A stretch of 64,000 nucleotides of DNA. It comes from Desulfatitalea tepidiphila. Its GTDB lineage: Bacteria > Desulfobacterota > Desulfobacteria > Desulfobacterales > Desulfosarcinaceae. Position 1 is the first letter of the stretch; the number at the start of each line of letters is the position of its first letter. The stretch spans positions 310,001-374,000 of the forward strand of contig NZ_BCAG01000003.1 in NCBI RefSeq assembly GCF_001293685.1, in the 5' to 3' direction. The translations under genes were made by a program, and so were the position numbers. Of this stretch, positions 23,164 to 33,177 are shown piece after piece. The notes under the pieces were generated by a model. The model was not told the origin of the DNA. It worked only from the letters and a program-made list of their open reading frames with translations, and made no database searches.

Positions 23164-25953
23164 TTAAGCCCGATCGAGCACCTCCCTGAGCTTCATCGAA
23201 AGTTCTTTGATGTTGTAAGGTTTCTGGATGAATCCCCGGCAGCCGCCCTCCAGGATCGTTTTGGCCTGGCCGTTGATACTGTAACCGCTGGAGAGAATCA
23301 CCCTGACATCTGGGTCGATTTTTTTCATTTCCCTGAAGGTCTCTCCACCGCTCATGCCTGGCATGATCATGTCCAGGAGGACCAGGTCGATGGTATCGTG
23401 TCGTTGCTCAAAGGTGGCTATGGCGGCCTTGCCGCTGCCTGCTGTCAAGACCCGATAGCCCAGTTTTTCAAGGATCAGCCGGCCGACTTCCACGATGCCC
23501 GCATCATCATCGACCAAAAGAACCGTTTCGTTTCCTGTTTTGGCTTCCATTTTCACTTCTTTTTGCCTTCCGGTCTGCATTTCCGTAGCCGGCAGGTAGA
23601 TGTTGAAGGTCGTGCCGACCCCCTGTTCACTATAGACGGTAATCGTGCCGCCGTGGTTCGATAGAATACCATATACCGATGCCAGTCCCAGTCCGGTACC
23701 GTGTCCCATCTCCTTGGTGGTGAAAAAGGGGTCGAAGATTCGGTTGATGGCCTCCGGTGGGATGCCGACTCCGGTATCGGTGACGGAAATTTTTATGTAC
23801 TTGCCTGGATTCAATCCATATGACCGGGCGGCTTGCCCTTCCAACGCACTATTTCGACTTGACAAAAACAGATCGCCGCCGTTGGGCATGGCATGCCAGG
23901 CATTGACGAAGAGGTTGAGCAGTACCTGCTCCATTTGGCCCCGATCCACCGTCGCCATCCATAAGGCGTCGTCCAGCTCCAGGTGAATGGTGATCTCTTT
24001 CCTGGTTCGGCTGAAGAGGTTTGTAGTGGCCTCGATCACATGATTCATGTGGGTGGGCTTTGCTTCGTACTTGCCGCCCCTGGCCGCCCCAAGCAGTTGC
24101 CGGGTCAGATCCGCGCCGGCCCGGACATACTGTTCGATGCTCTTCAGGTTGGTATAACTGGGATGGTCTTCGTCGGTGTCCATGAGGATCAGCGTCGTAT
24201 TGCCTTGAATTCCCATGAGCAAGTTGTTGAAATCGTGCGCCACTCCTCCGGCCAGTGTGCCGATGGACTCCATTTTGCTGGAATGCAACAGTTGGGACTC
24301 CATCTTCTTCTGCTCGGTGCGGTCTCGGGTAATGCCCCAGAACCCGACCGGCCGGCCGGAAACATCCCGGCGAAGGTAGGCTGATAATTCGCACTGGCGG
24401 ATCGATCCATCCTTGCGGATGATTTCATATTCCATGACGGTCGAGTGATCGCCGGTCTCGTAAATGTTTCGGAAAATGTTCGAAATCTTCTTGGCGTTGT
24501 CGGGTCGAAGATAACGTTTGTAGCTCATGCCCATCAGTTCGTCGACCGTATATCCGTGCAGCCGACAGGTCGAGGCGTTGAAGTAGGTGAATCGGCCGCG
24601 CAGATCGGTTTCATAGTAGCCCTCCTCCATGCTCTCGAGGACCGTTCGGTACTTCAGTTCGCTCTGGCGAAGCACTTCCTGGGCCTGCTTGAGCGAGGTG
24701 ATGTTGGTGACGATGACCAGCAGGCATTCCCGATCGCGAAACCGAATCTGCCGGGCCGATACGATGGCATCCAAAACCTGCCCGGATCTGTTTCGATATT
24801 GAATTTCCAGGCCTTCGACGTTGCCGTGTTTTTTGACCTGTTCGACGAGCCGGTCCCGATCCCGGGGATCGCGATACACCCCCAGTTCCAGTGGGGTCCG
24901 GCCGAGGGCCTCCTCAGCCGAATAACCGCTCAATCGGCAAAATGCATCGTTGACCTGGAGATATCGCCCCTCTTGAAGGTCGACCACAGTGATCGAATCC
25001 GGCGCCAGTTCGAGGATGCCGCGGTGGCTCTCTTCGCTTTGGCGCAGGGCATCCTCGGCCTTTCTCTGGTCGGTGCGGTCCCGCAGTATGCCGTAAAAAC
25101 CGATGGGGGCGCCCGATGCGTCCCGCAACAGGCTCACGGAGCTTTCGACGATTCTAGGGGTGCCGTCCTTTTTTTTTACACAGTAGTCTACAATCCTGCT
25201 GGAGGTGACGCCTCGAAAGATGTCATTGAAAACGGCATAGATCCGGTCAACATCCTCGGGTGCGGTGTACTGCCTGAAATTCATGCCCATCAGCTCATCG
25301 CGAGTGTATCCGGAGACTTGGACGAGGGTGTCGTTAAAAAAGGTCAGGTTGCCGGACAGATCGACTTCGTAGTAGCTTTCCGTGATGTGATCCAGGATGT
25401 TGCGAAGCTTGGCTTCCTTTTCCCGAAGGTCCCTCTGGGCCTGTTTGAGCGAGTTGATGTTGGCCGTGACGACCAGCAGGCATTCTTCCCCCTTAAACGT
25501 GATGGGCTGGGAGGACATGAGATTGTCGAGAATCTTCCCGGATTTGGACTTGAACTGAATCTCCATTCCCTCGATCTTGCCGTCTCTCTCCAGTGCCTCG
25601 ATAACGCGTTCACGATCCGATGGATTGGCGTAAATGCCCAACTCGTAGATCGTCCGGCCCACGGCTTCCTGGACCGTGTACCCGGTCCGCTCGCAAAAGG
25701 TGCGGTTCACTTGCATGAAGCGGCCGTCCCTGCGCCGTGTCACCGTGATCGAATCGGGCGCCAGGTCCATCAAATTACGATAGGTTTGTTCACTTTGCCT
25801 CAGGGCTTCCTCGATTTGTATCGGATCGGTTGGATGCCCAGGGGACTCTCGGGATGGGTCGTCATTCTGTGAGTGGACCGGTCGATCTTCATTGGGTTCG
25901 GTTTGCCTCTCGGTTGGTCGTTCGGACTTTCGATTGCTGCTGTCAGCGGTCAT
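23164..25953 (-). CDS. Four-PAS hybrid sensor histidine kinase with C-terminal receiver
   Basis: This 929-residue soluble hybrid kinase starts at ATG 25953 (AGGAG site). The four PAS domains cover about 40-535. They are two copies of one two-PAS unit: PAS1 pairs with PAS3 (LAPDSITV, LGxY, INSLKQAQ/ITSLKQAQ) and PAS2 with PAS4 (YYEVDL/YYETDL, GYTxDELMGM). HisKA carries His573 in GVAHDFNNLLMG. The HATPase domain has NLFVNAWHAMPNGG, DTGVGIPPEAINRIFDPF and GTGLGLASVYGIL. The receiver has Asp861 in LVLLDMIMPGMSGG. Because the receiver is on the same chain, a downstream phosphotransfer partner is likely elsewhere. Confidence 0.92.
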   Translation of the reverse strand: MTADSSNRKSERPTERQTEPNEDRPVHSQNDDPSRESPGHPTDPIQIEEALRQSEQTYRNLMDLAPDSITVTRRRDGRFMQVNRTFCERTGYTVQEAVGRTIYELGIYANPSDRERVIEALERDGKIEGMEIQFKSKSGKILDNLMSSQPITFKGEECLLVVTANINSLKQAQRDLREKEAKLRNILDHITESYYEVDLSGNLTFFNDTLVQVSGYTRDELMGMNFRQYTAPEDVDRIYAVFNDIFRGVTSSRIVDYCVKKKDGTPRIVESSVSLLRDASGAPIGFYGILRDRTDQRKAEDALRQSEESHRGILELAPDSITVVDLQEGRYLQVNDAFCRLSGYSAEEALGRTPLELGVYRDPRDRDRLVEQVKKHGNVEGLEIQYRNRSGQVLDAIVSARQIRFRDRECLLVIVTNITSLKQAQEVLRQSELKYRTVLESMEEGYYETDLRGRFTYFNASTCRLHGYTVDELMGMSYKRYLRPDNAKKISNIFRNIYETGDHSTVMEYEIIRKDGSIRQCELSAYLRRDVSGRPVGFWGITRDRTEQKKMESQLLHSSKMESIGTLAGGVAHDFNNLLMGIQGNTTLILMDTDEDHPSYTNLKSIEQYVRAGADLTRQLLGAARGGKYEAKPTHMNHVIEATTNLFSRTRKEITIHLELDDALWMATVDRGQMEQVLLNLFVNAWHAMPNGGDLFLSSRNSALEGQAARSYGLNPGKYIKISVTDTGVGIPPEAINRIFDPFFTTKEMGHGTGLGLASVYGILSNHGGTITVYSEQGVGTTFNIYLPATEMQTGRQKEVKMEAKTGNETVLLVDDDAGIVEVGRLILEKLGYRVLTAGSGKAAIATFEQRHDTIDLVLLDMIMPGMSGGETFREMKKIDPDVRVILSSGYSINGQAKTILEGGCRGFIQKPYNIKELSMKLREVLDRA

Positions 25954-26097
25954 CGGGTGAACTCCTGCCGGAAGTGTTGAGGATGCCTCGCCTTGTCGCC
26001 TGTCGGCCCTGCCTTGACATGCGATTGACACCGAATTTGCCTGCTTCTGAATGAGCACCGATCATCGTCCATGCCGGGTCCGTACATCATCACAGTC

Positions 26098-26128
26098 GAA
26101 AAGCGTTGCACAGATTGCAACGCTTTTC
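26098..26128 (-). terminator. Intrinsic terminator of the topA-marR transcript
   Basis: GAAAAGCGTTGC (26098-26109) and GCAACGCTTTTC (26117-26128) form a perfect 12-bp stem with a 7-base loop. The T-rich end sits inside and just after the stem on both strands. It lies about 70 bp past the marR stop on the minus strand, before the next minus-strand gene. Confidence 0.7.
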
Positions 26129-26197
26129 TATTGCAATGAAATTACATCAATTTTTAGCGTTAAGGCCTTGATCTGTCAAGCATCGGATAGGGATCGC

Positions 26198-26758
26198 TTA
26201 AGACAATCGTTTTTTGGACGATGCAGTTCGGGAGGTTGCTGTTCGAGCAGCGGATTCGGGAGCGGTTGCCGGCTGGGCACAAGGGTCCGTCCATTCCCCG
26301 GCGCCGACGATCGGCCAGGCATCGACATCCTGGACCGCCATCATGTGGACGATCCGGTCGAGGACCTGATCGATGTCGGCTTGCTCCTCCTCGGGCAAGG
26401 CAGAAAGGCGCTGTGCGAATCTTTCCTGGAGCGGCCACGGCATTAATTCGGCGATTTCCTGCCCCTTGTCCGTTAAGGCGATGGTCACCTTACGCCTGTC
26501 CGGGCGTCCGCGCTCCCGGCGTATCAGGCCTCTGGATTCCAGGCGGTCGAGAATACCGGTGACCGTGGCCTGGCTGAGAAACACCAGGCGCGAAAGGTGG
26601 CCGGCGGTGGACGGGCCATGCAGATAGAGCTGCCGCAGGCAGACCAGTTGCGGTACGGTCAGTTTGAATCGCGCACTGAGCTCCCTGCTGTGCAGATCGA
26701 TGGCCCGGGTGATGCGTCTGATCGAGCGCAGGATATTTTCAGCATAGGGACTAGTCAT
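26198..26758 (-). CDS. MarR-family transcriptional regulator
   Basis: This 186-residue protein has the MarR winged-helix core. LKLTVPQLVCLRQLYLHGP-type packing is followed by the recognition helix LSQATVTGILDRLESRGLI and the wing RRERGRPDRRKVTIALTDKG. A C-terminal tail of about 40 residues is alanine- and serine-rich and may be disordered. The gene lies 24 bp downstream of topA on the same strand, an uncommon pairing, so it may be expressed with it. The effector is unknown. Confidence 0.88.
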   Translation of the reverse strand: MTSPYAENILRSIRRITRAIDLHSRELSARFKLTVPQLVCLRQLYLHGPSTAGHLSRLVFLSQATVTGILDRLESRGLIRRERGRPDRRKVTIALTDKGQEIAELMPWPLQERFAQRLSALPEEEQADIDQVLDRIVHMMAVQDVDAWPIVGAGEWTDPCAQPATAPESAARTATSRTASSKKRLS

Positions 26759-26782
26759 TGGCGTTTGCCGGTCGACATGGGG

Positions 26783-29059
26783 TTACACATGCTCCTTGTA
26801 GCCGCATTCCCGGTTTACACAACATAAAAAGGTGCCGTCGCGCTTGGTCGTTTTTTCTACGAGATAGGGGCTGCCGCAGGCCGGGCAGGGCTTGTCGACG
26901 GGTTTGTCCCAGCTGGCAAAGGTACATGCGGGATAGCGGTCGCAGCCGTAAAACACCTTTCCGCGTTTCGATTTTTTTTCGACGATCTGTCCCGTGCACC
27001 CCGGTTCCGGGCACTTTACGCCGGTGCTTTTGCCATTGAAACCGCCGTTGATCGATTCGGTGTGATTGCATTCCGGGAATCCGCTGCAGGCCAGGAATTC
27101 ACCGTATTTGCCTCTTTTGACTACCATGGGTTTCCCGCACTTGGGGCAGACTTTATCGGTGGCGGCTTCATGGTTGGGTTCGACCGGTTGGATATGTCCG
27201 CGTTCGTCGCGTACGTAATCTCGTGAGTAGGTGCACTCCGGATAGCCGCTGCAGGCCAGAAAATGCCCGTTGCGGCCGACCTTGATGTGCAGCTTGTGAC
27301 GCTTGCACTGAGGGCAGTCGATATCCGTGGGAATGCCGACGCCTTTGACGCTGAGCATCCGCGCATCGGCCTCGGTGAGTTTCTGCTTGAAGGGCCCGTA
27401 GAAATCGCTCAGGACACTGACCGCGTCCAGTTCAGCCGTCTCCACGCGATCCAGGTTGTCTTCCATTCGGGCCGTGAATTCCACATTGAAGATCTCTGGA
27501 AAACTGAGCACCAGCAAATCATTGACGATGAGTCCCAGTTCGCTCGGATGAAAGTATCCCTTGATCAGCTCCACATAACCTTTGTCGCGAATGGTGGACA
27601 AGATGGCCGCATAGGTGCTCGGCCGGCCGATGCCGTTTTCTTCCAACTCCTTGACCAGTGAGGCTTCGGTAAACCGCGGCGGCGGCTGGGTAAAATGCTG
27701 TTTGGGCAGAATTTGCCTCAAATCGAGCTCATCCCCCTCGGTCAAAGGCGGCAGGGGCTGTTGTTTTCGGCTGTTTTCGGCCTCTTCGTCGACGGTCTGG
27801 TAAACGGTCATGAACCCGGGAAATTTGACCGACGATCCTGTGACCGTAAAGGTGTAGTCGCCGGCGGCGATGGAGATGGTGTTTTGATCGATCTGGGCAG
27901 GCGTCATCTGGGAGGCCACGAAGCGCCGCCAGATCATCTGGTACAGCGCCAGCTGATCCTTGCTCAGATATTTGGCCAGTGATTCGGGCGTATGGTTCAC
28001 CGAAGTGGGGCGGATGGCTTCATGGGCGTCCTGGACTTTGTTCCGGTTGCCGAAGTTGCGCGGCTCCTGCAGCGCATAATCGTTGCCGTGGGCCTGGCGC
28101 ACCCAATCGATGGCTTCCTGGGCCGCCTCGGCCGCAATGCGGGTGGAGTCGGTGCGCATATAGGTGATCAAGCCGACCGGTTCGCCCGGCCCCAGGTCGA
28201 TGCCTTCATAGAGCTGCTGGGCGATGAGCATGGTTTTTTTGGCGGAAAAACGCAACTTGCGGATCGCTTCCTGTTGCAGCTTGCTGGTGGTAAACGGCGG
28301 CTGTGGATTGCGGCGCACCGTTTTCTTGACCACCTTAGCCACCTGGTACCGCGCCGTTTTCAATTCCTCGACGATAGCCGTGGCCGCCGCCTCATCTGCG
28401 ATCTCGAGTTTCTCACCCTTCTTTTTGACCAGCTTGGCTTCAAAGGAAGGGGGTGTTTGACCCTCGAGCAGGGCCGTGATCGACCAGTACTCTTGCGGAA
28501 TAAACTCCTGAATGGCCTTTTCGCGTTCGCAGATGATGCGCACCGCAACGGACTGGACCCTGCCGGCACTGAGGTTGCCTTTGACCTTTTTCCACAGCAG
28601 CGGAGATACCTGGTAGCCAACCAGGCGATCGAGAATCCGCCGCGTCTGCTGCGCCTCGTATTTATCCTTGTTCAACTCTTCAGGATGGGAAATGGCCTTG
28701 AGGATCCCGTTTTGGGTCAATTCGTGAAAGAGGACCCGATGAAACCGGCGGCCCTTTTTTTTGAGCACTTCGGCCGCATGCCAGGCGATCGCCTCTCCCT
28801 CCCGGTCCGGGTCGGGTGCCAGGTAGATGTCATCGGCTTCGCCGGCCGCTGCCTTGAGCGCCGAGATCACCTTCTGTTTACCGGGAATGCTCCGATAAAG
28901 CGGCTTGAAATTGTTATCGATATCGATACCGATCTCTTTGGCCGGCAAATCCTTGATGTGGCCCACGGTGGCAGCCACGTTGAAATTATTGCCCAGATAT
29001 TTTTTGATGGTGCGAATTTTCGTTGGAGACTCAACAACGACAAGTGGTTTTGAAGACAC
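26783..29059 (-). CDS. topA: DNA topoisomerase I
   Basis: This type IA topoisomerase relaxes negative supercoils. The reading begins at GTG 29059, whose AGAGG site is 6 bases upstream, giving about 758 residues. The Toprim domain starts at PLVVVESPTKIRTIKKYLG with the acidic DPDREGEAIAWH motif. The active-site Tyr300 lies in LITYMRTDSTRIA. The C terminus has four zinc-ribbon-like modules, including CPQCKRHKLHIK, CPKCGKPMVVKRG, CPEPGCTGQIVEKK and a last one with CPACGSPYLVEK. The order dprA-topA on this strand is a widespread arrangement. Confidence 0.95.
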   Translation of the reverse strand: MSSKPLVVVESPTKIRTIKKYLGNNFNVAATVGHIKDLPAKEIGIDIDNNFKPLYRSIPGKQKVISALKAAAGEADDIYLAPDPDREGEAIAWHAAEVLKKKGRRFHRVLFHELTQNGILKAISHPEELNKDKYEAQQTRRILDRLVGYQVSPLLWKKVKGNLSAGRVQSVAVRIICEREKAIQEFIPQEYWSITALLEGQTPPSFEAKLVKKKGEKLEIADEAAATAIVEELKTARYQVAKVVKKTVRRNPQPPFTTSKLQQEAIRKLRFSAKKTMLIAQQLYEGIDLGPGEPVGLITYMRTDSTRIAAEAAQEAIDWVRQAHGNDYALQEPRNFGNRNKVQDAHEAIRPTSVNHTPESLAKYLSKDQLALYQMIWRRFVASQMTPAQIDQNTISIAAGDYTFTVTGSSVKFPGFMTVYQTVDEEAENSRKQQPLPPLTEGDELDLRQILPKQHFTQPPPRFTEASLVKELEENGIGRPSTYAAILSTIRDKGYVELIKGYFHPSELGLIVNDLLVLSFPEIFNVEFTARMEDNLDRVETAELDAVSVLSDFYGPFKQKLTEADARMLSVKGVGIPTDIDCPQCKRHKLHIKVGRNGHFLACSGYPECTYSRDYVRDERGHIQPVEPNHEAATDKVCPKCGKPMVVKRGKYGEFLACSGFPECNHTESINGGFNGKSTGVKCPEPGCTGQIVEKKSKRGKVFYGCDRYPACTFASWDKPVDKPCPACGSPYLVEKTTKRDGTFLCCVNRECGYKEHV

Positions 29060-29245
29060 AATATACCTCTGAAGCAAAATGTAGTGGGCATCATGCTAGC
29101 GCATGGCGGTTCAATTGTAAATATCGGTACCAAGGAATTTTTGGATCGAGGGTCGTTATCCTTCTGAAATATAAAATAAAATTAAGTTGTTTCATACAGC
29201 CGCTTTTTTTAAATTGCCTACGAAACAGGTGGTCCGCCATGGCCC

Positions 29246-30349
29246 TCAAGAATCGCAATAGTCCGCGTGGCGGACAAAGTGTTTGCCAGGTTCCTGGCAG
29301 ACCAATCCCTTGAGTTCCAGTTGAGACAAGATGCTGGTCAGCGGCGCCATGGCCTGCCCCAGGTCCCTTGCCAGATCGTCGATATGCACGGGGTCGACCC
29401 CGATGGCTTCGAAGACCCGATGTTCCAACTCAGAAAGGCCGACCGGCTGCCGCGTCTGTTGCGGTTCATGCCCGACGGCCAATTGAGGCGCAATCTCCTC
29501 GATGATGTCGTTGGCTGTTTCAACGAGTTTGGCGCCCTGTTTGATCAGGTCGTGGGTACCTCGTGCCATGGCCGAGTGAATGTTGCCCGGTACGGCGAAG
29601 ACCTCCCTACCTTGCTCGGCGGCCAGTCGTGCGGTGATCAGGGAGCCGCTCCGGCGGGCGGCTTCGACCACTACCGTGCCCAGCGACATGCCGCTGATGA
29701 TGCGGTTGCGCATGGGAAAGTGGTGGGCGTCCGGGATAGCGTCCATGGAGAATTCGGTCACCACTGCCCCATGCTCGGCGATCCGATGAAACAATTCTCG
29801 GTTTTGAGCGGGATAAATATGGTTCAACCCCGAACCCAGGACGGCGACCGTAACGCCACCCGCCTCGAGTGCACCCTCGTGAGCGGCTGTGTCGATGCCC
29901 AGGGCCATGCCGCTGACGATGTTGGCGCCGCTTTCGGCCAGCTGTCGGCATAAGCTCCTGGCCGTATTGCGGCCGTAGGGGGTGGCCCTGCGCGAACCAA
30001 CGACCGACAGGGGGTACTGGAGCTGGCTCAACCGGCCGTAAACGTAAAGGAGAGGCGGCGGATCCGGGATGTGCCGGAGCAAGGGAGGGTAGTCCTCGTC
30101 CTGGCAGGTCACGAACGTGTACCCCTTTTTATAGACCTGATCGATGTCGCGCATCACCGTATCCGGTGGGCGCTGCCGTCGGATGGCCTCAGCGATTCTG
30201 GGGGTGATGCCCGGCACTCGGGTCAACGCGCCGGTAGGAGCCTTCAATACCTTTTCCGGCGATTCGAAGCTCTTGAGCAACCGGTTGATGAGCAGGTTCC
30301 CGACGCCCGGAACACTCTTGAGCGTCAGCCAGGGGACGATATCGTTCAT
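29246..30349 (-). CDS. dprA: DNA-processing protein DprA
   Basis: This 367-residue protein loads RecA on incoming single-stranded DNA. It has an N-terminal helix-hairpin-helix-like region (SVPGVGNLLINRLLKS), then the Rossmann domain with VVGSRRATPYGRNTARSLC, SGMALGIDTAAHEGALEAG and FPMRNRIISGMS. A C-terminal winged-helix DML1-like part follows. ATG 30349 is 4 bp after the secF stop, so translation is probably coupled. No competence pilus genes are in the window. Confidence 0.94.
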   Translation of the reverse strand: MNDIVPWLTLKSVPGVGNLLINRLLKSFESPEKVLKAPTGALTRVPGITPRIAEAIRRQRPPDTVMRDIDQVYKKGYTFVTCQDEDYPPLLRHIPDPPPLLYVYGRLSQLQYPLSVVGSRRATPYGRNTARSLCRQLAESGANIVSGMALGIDTAAHEGALEAGGVTVAVLGSGLNHIYPAQNRELFHRIAEHGAVVTEFSMDAIPDAHHFPMRNRIISGMSLGTVVVEAARRSGSLITARLAAEQGREVFAVPGNIHSAMARGTHDLIKQGAKLVETANDIIEEIAPQLAVGHEPQQTRQPVGLSELEHRVFEAIGVDPVHIDDLARDLGQAMAPLTSILSQLELKGLVCQEPGKHFVRHADYCDS

Positions 30350-30353
30350 GCGA

Positions 30354-31382
30354 TCATTTTCGTTTTTGCCATGCCAGCAGGATCGGGCTGGCCACAAAAA
30401 TCGACGAATAGGTACCCACCAGGATGCCGACCAGCAGGGCGAAGGCGAAATCGTGGATGATGCCGCCGCCGAAGATAAAGAGCATGAGCACCACGATCAA
30501 GGTGGTCCCGGAGGTCAGAATCGTCCGACTGAGGGTCTCGTTGATGCTGCGATTGATCGTCTCGGCGAGGGGCAGCTTGTGGTATTTTCGCAGGTTTTCA
30601 CGGATCCGGTCGAAAACGATGATGGTGTCGTTCAGCGAATAACCGATGATCGTCAGCAGGGCGGCGATGATCGGCAGGGTGAACTCTTTTTGAAAAATGG
30701 AGAAAAAGCCCACAGTGATTGCGACATCGTGAATCAGGGCGACGATGGCTCCCATGGCATATTTCAGGTTCAATATATAAAACAGAACCAGGGTGACCAC
30801 CACCGCGGCCAACATCAGCATGGGGATGCTCAGGTGGGCCAGCCGCAGAATGTAGACGCTGAAGGCCAGCGCGCCGGCCACGGCCGCGCTGAGCAGCCAT
30901 TTGAGTTCGAATCGACCTGAAATGTAGACGGCGATGAAGAGCAGGGCGAAGAACATGGCCAGGAGTGCCTTTTCACGCAGGTCGCGGCCCACCTGTGGAC
31001 CGACCATTTCGAACGACTCCAGGGTTACCTGCCGTTGGGTCTGGGCGGCCAGGCCCTCCTTGAGGGTTTGTGCCAGATTCTCTTGCTCGGCCACGGCGGC
31101 CGGAATCAGGACGCGATAGAAATCCTCCGCTTCCTCCCCGTATTTTTGGACCACGGCCTCGAGCTGAAGGGCGTTCATGGCCGCCTTGACCTCCTCGATG
31201 GGCAGCGGTTGATCGAACTGGATCAACAACTCGGCGCCACCGGCAAAGTCGATGCCGTATTTGGGACCACCGTGGAAAATGAGAGACACGATGGTGATGA
31301 GGATCAGGATGGCCGAGACAATATAGGCCAGTACACGACGTCCCACGAAGTCGATATTTACATCTGGTTTAATGATCTGCAT
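30354..31382 (-). CDS. secF: Protein translocase subunit SecF
   Basis: This 342-residue inner-membrane protein of the Sec translocon uses the proton gradient to help release exported proteins. It has an N-terminal TM1, a periplasmic P1-type domain and five further TM helices. Typical motifs are KYGIDFAGGAELLIQF in TM1/P1, and GYSLNDTIIVFDRIRENLRK and RSINETLSRTILTSGTTL in the membrane part. It follows secD by about 80 bp and precedes dprA. Confidence 0.95.
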   Translation of the reverse strand: MQIIKPDVNIDFVGRRVLAYIVSAILILITIVSLIFHGGPKYGIDFAGGAELLIQFDQPLPIEEVKAAMNALQLEAVVQKYGEEAEDFYRVLIPAAVAEQENLAQTLKEGLAAQTQRQVTLESFEMVGPQVGRDLREKALLAMFFALLFIAVYISGRFELKWLLSAAVAGALAFSVYILRLAHLSIPMLMLAAVVVTLVLFYILNLKYAMGAIVALIHDVAITVGFFSIFQKEFTLPIIAALLTIIGYSLNDTIIVFDRIRENLRKYHKLPLAETINRSINETLSRTILTSGTTLIVVLMLFIFGGGIIHDFAFALLVGILVGTYSSIFVASPILLAWQKRK

Positions 31383-31462
31383 GGTCGGTTTTCCTCAGAA
31401 TCAATTCACGCATGCCCGCGGCATGACGATGTCCGAACGAGATGGCCGTTGGCGGCCCATGG

Positions 31463-33046
31463 TTAAATGCTCAAGGTCTTGATCGAACGCTTGGTCAGCA
31501 GAAATTCGAAAATGACGCGCGATACGATCAGGGCCGTAAACAGGCTGGCCACGACGCCCAGGCTGAGGGTCACGGCAAAGCCCTTGACCGGTCCACTGCC
31601 GAATTGAAACAAGACGACGGCCGCGATCAGGGTGGTGACGTTGGCGTCCATGATGGTCAGCGTGGCCCGTTCGAAGCCGGCGTCGACCGCTGCGCGAGCC
31701 GTCTTGCCCAGGCGCAACTCTTCTCGGATACGCTCAAAAATCAATACGTTGGCGTCGACTGCCATGCCGATGGTGAGGATGATGCCGGCGATGCCGGGCA
31801 GGGTCAGGGTTGCGTTGAAAGCGGCCAGGCCACCGGCGATGAGAATGATATTGAGCACCAGGGCCGCATCGGCGATGACCCCGGAACCTTTGTAGTAGAC
31901 GATCATGAAGAGCACCACGAGCACGCCGCCGATGAGCATGGAGAGCAGTCCCTTGCGGATCGAGTCTTCACCCAGCGAGGGGCCCACCGATTTTTCATAT
32001 AAAATTTTCACCGGCGTGGGGAAGGCCTCGCGCAGCACCAGGGCCAGGCTCTTGGCGCTGTCGTCCGTAAAATTGCCGGTAATCATGCCTTCACCGGTGA
32101 TCTTGGATTGAATTTCCGGGGCCGAATAGACCTCGTTGTCCAGGACGATGGCCAGGCGCTCGTGGATGTGCTTTTCGGTAATGTCGGCGAAGATGCGGGC
32201 GCCTTTGGGGTTGAACTTGATGGCGACGTAGGGCTGTCCGTTGGCCGGATCGAATTTGACGCGCGCCTCACTCAGGTAGTCACCGGTCAGCAGGGTTTCC
32301 TTCTTCAGGAGGATGGGACGGCCGGCCATGTCGGGGTCGTCTTTCCGATAATAGCGGATCTCGCTGCCGGGCGGGACACTGCCCGAGAGTGCCTGGCGCA
32401 CATCGTTGCTTTCATCGACCAGCTTGAATTCCAGGTTGCCGGTACGGCCGATTTCCTTGCGCGCCTTGTCGGCATCGATGACGCCGGGAAGCTGGACGAT
32501 GATGCGATCTTCGCCCTGGGGCCGGATATCCGGCTCGCGGGCGCCGTATTCGTCCACCCGGTTGCGGACTTTCAACACGGCTTTTTCGAACGACAGTTTT
32601 TTCACTCGTTCGATTTCGTCTGATTTGAGCTGCAGGACGATTTCACGCTGCCCTTCGCGGGTGCGGTCTTCCAGGTTGAAATCGCGGAATTCGTCGGCGA
32701 TCAACCCCTTGGATCGGTCGGCATCTTCACGTTCATCCAGCACCACTGTAAAGGTGGTGGCATCCGTTCTTTTCAACGCCGCGACACGGATATCGTTTTG
32801 ACGCATGAACGCTCGCAGCTCGTCGAACGATCGATCCACCGTATTTTCAACGGCCTTATCGGTATCCACCTGCAATACCAGGTGCATGCCGCCCTGCAGA
32901 TCCAACCCGAGGTTGATTTTGTTGTGAGGCCATAAGGTCGGAGACTCTTTTTTTTCCAGGACCATTTGAAGCGTCGGCAGCACATAGACCAGTGCGGCCA
33001 GCAGGACCACAATGACGACAATGGGACGCCAGGAAGTTGTTTTCAA
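31463..33046 (-). CDS. secD: Protein translocase subunit SecD
   Basis: This 527-residue partner of SecF has a short N-terminal TM, a large periplasmic region (P1, about 40-340) and six-helix membrane core elements. Signature segments are INLGLDLQGGMHLVLQVD near residue 45 and AVDANVLIFERIREELRLGK in the C-terminal half. Its length is slightly shorter than the enterobacterial form, as expected for this group. It is in the order yajC-secD-secF, all one operon on the minus strand. Confidence 0.95.
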   Translation of the reverse strand: MKTTSWRPIVVIVVLLAALVYVLPTLQMVLEKKESPTLWPHNKINLGLDLQGGMHLVLQVDTDKAVENTVDRSFDELRAFMRQNDIRVAALKRTDATTFTVVLDEREDADRSKGLIADEFRDFNLEDRTREGQREIVLQLKSDEIERVKKLSFEKAVLKVRNRVDEYGAREPDIRPQGEDRIIVQLPGVIDADKARKEIGRTGNLEFKLVDESNDVRQALSGSVPPGSEIRYYRKDDPDMAGRPILLKKETLLTGDYLSEARVKFDPANGQPYVAIKFNPKGARIFADITEKHIHERLAIVLDNEVYSAPEIQSKITGEGMITGNFTDDSAKSLALVLREAFPTPVKILYEKSVGPSLGEDSIRKGLLSMLIGGVLVVLFMIVYYKGSGVIADAALVLNIILIAGGLAAFNATLTLPGIAGIILTIGMAVDANVLIFERIREELRLGKTARAAVDAGFERATLTIMDANVTTLIAAVVLFQFGSGPVKGFAVTLSLGVVASLFTALIVSRVIFEFLLTKRSIKTLSI

Positions 33047-33177
33047 TGCTTCGTTCCTCTTGTTCGAACCGTGCTCGAGTCAAAATCAGGATACCCGCCA
33101 CCCACCGATCCGTCAGACCGTCTCAGGCCTGGCTGAAGATTGCGGTGTTGCTGCGGGTATCATCCTTGCGACTGGGC

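Noticed and set aside
24445-25872. Open frame of about 475 codons antisense to the four-PAS kinase
   Set aside because: The minus-strand PAS, kinase and receiver motifs are unambiguous; the antisense reading has none.
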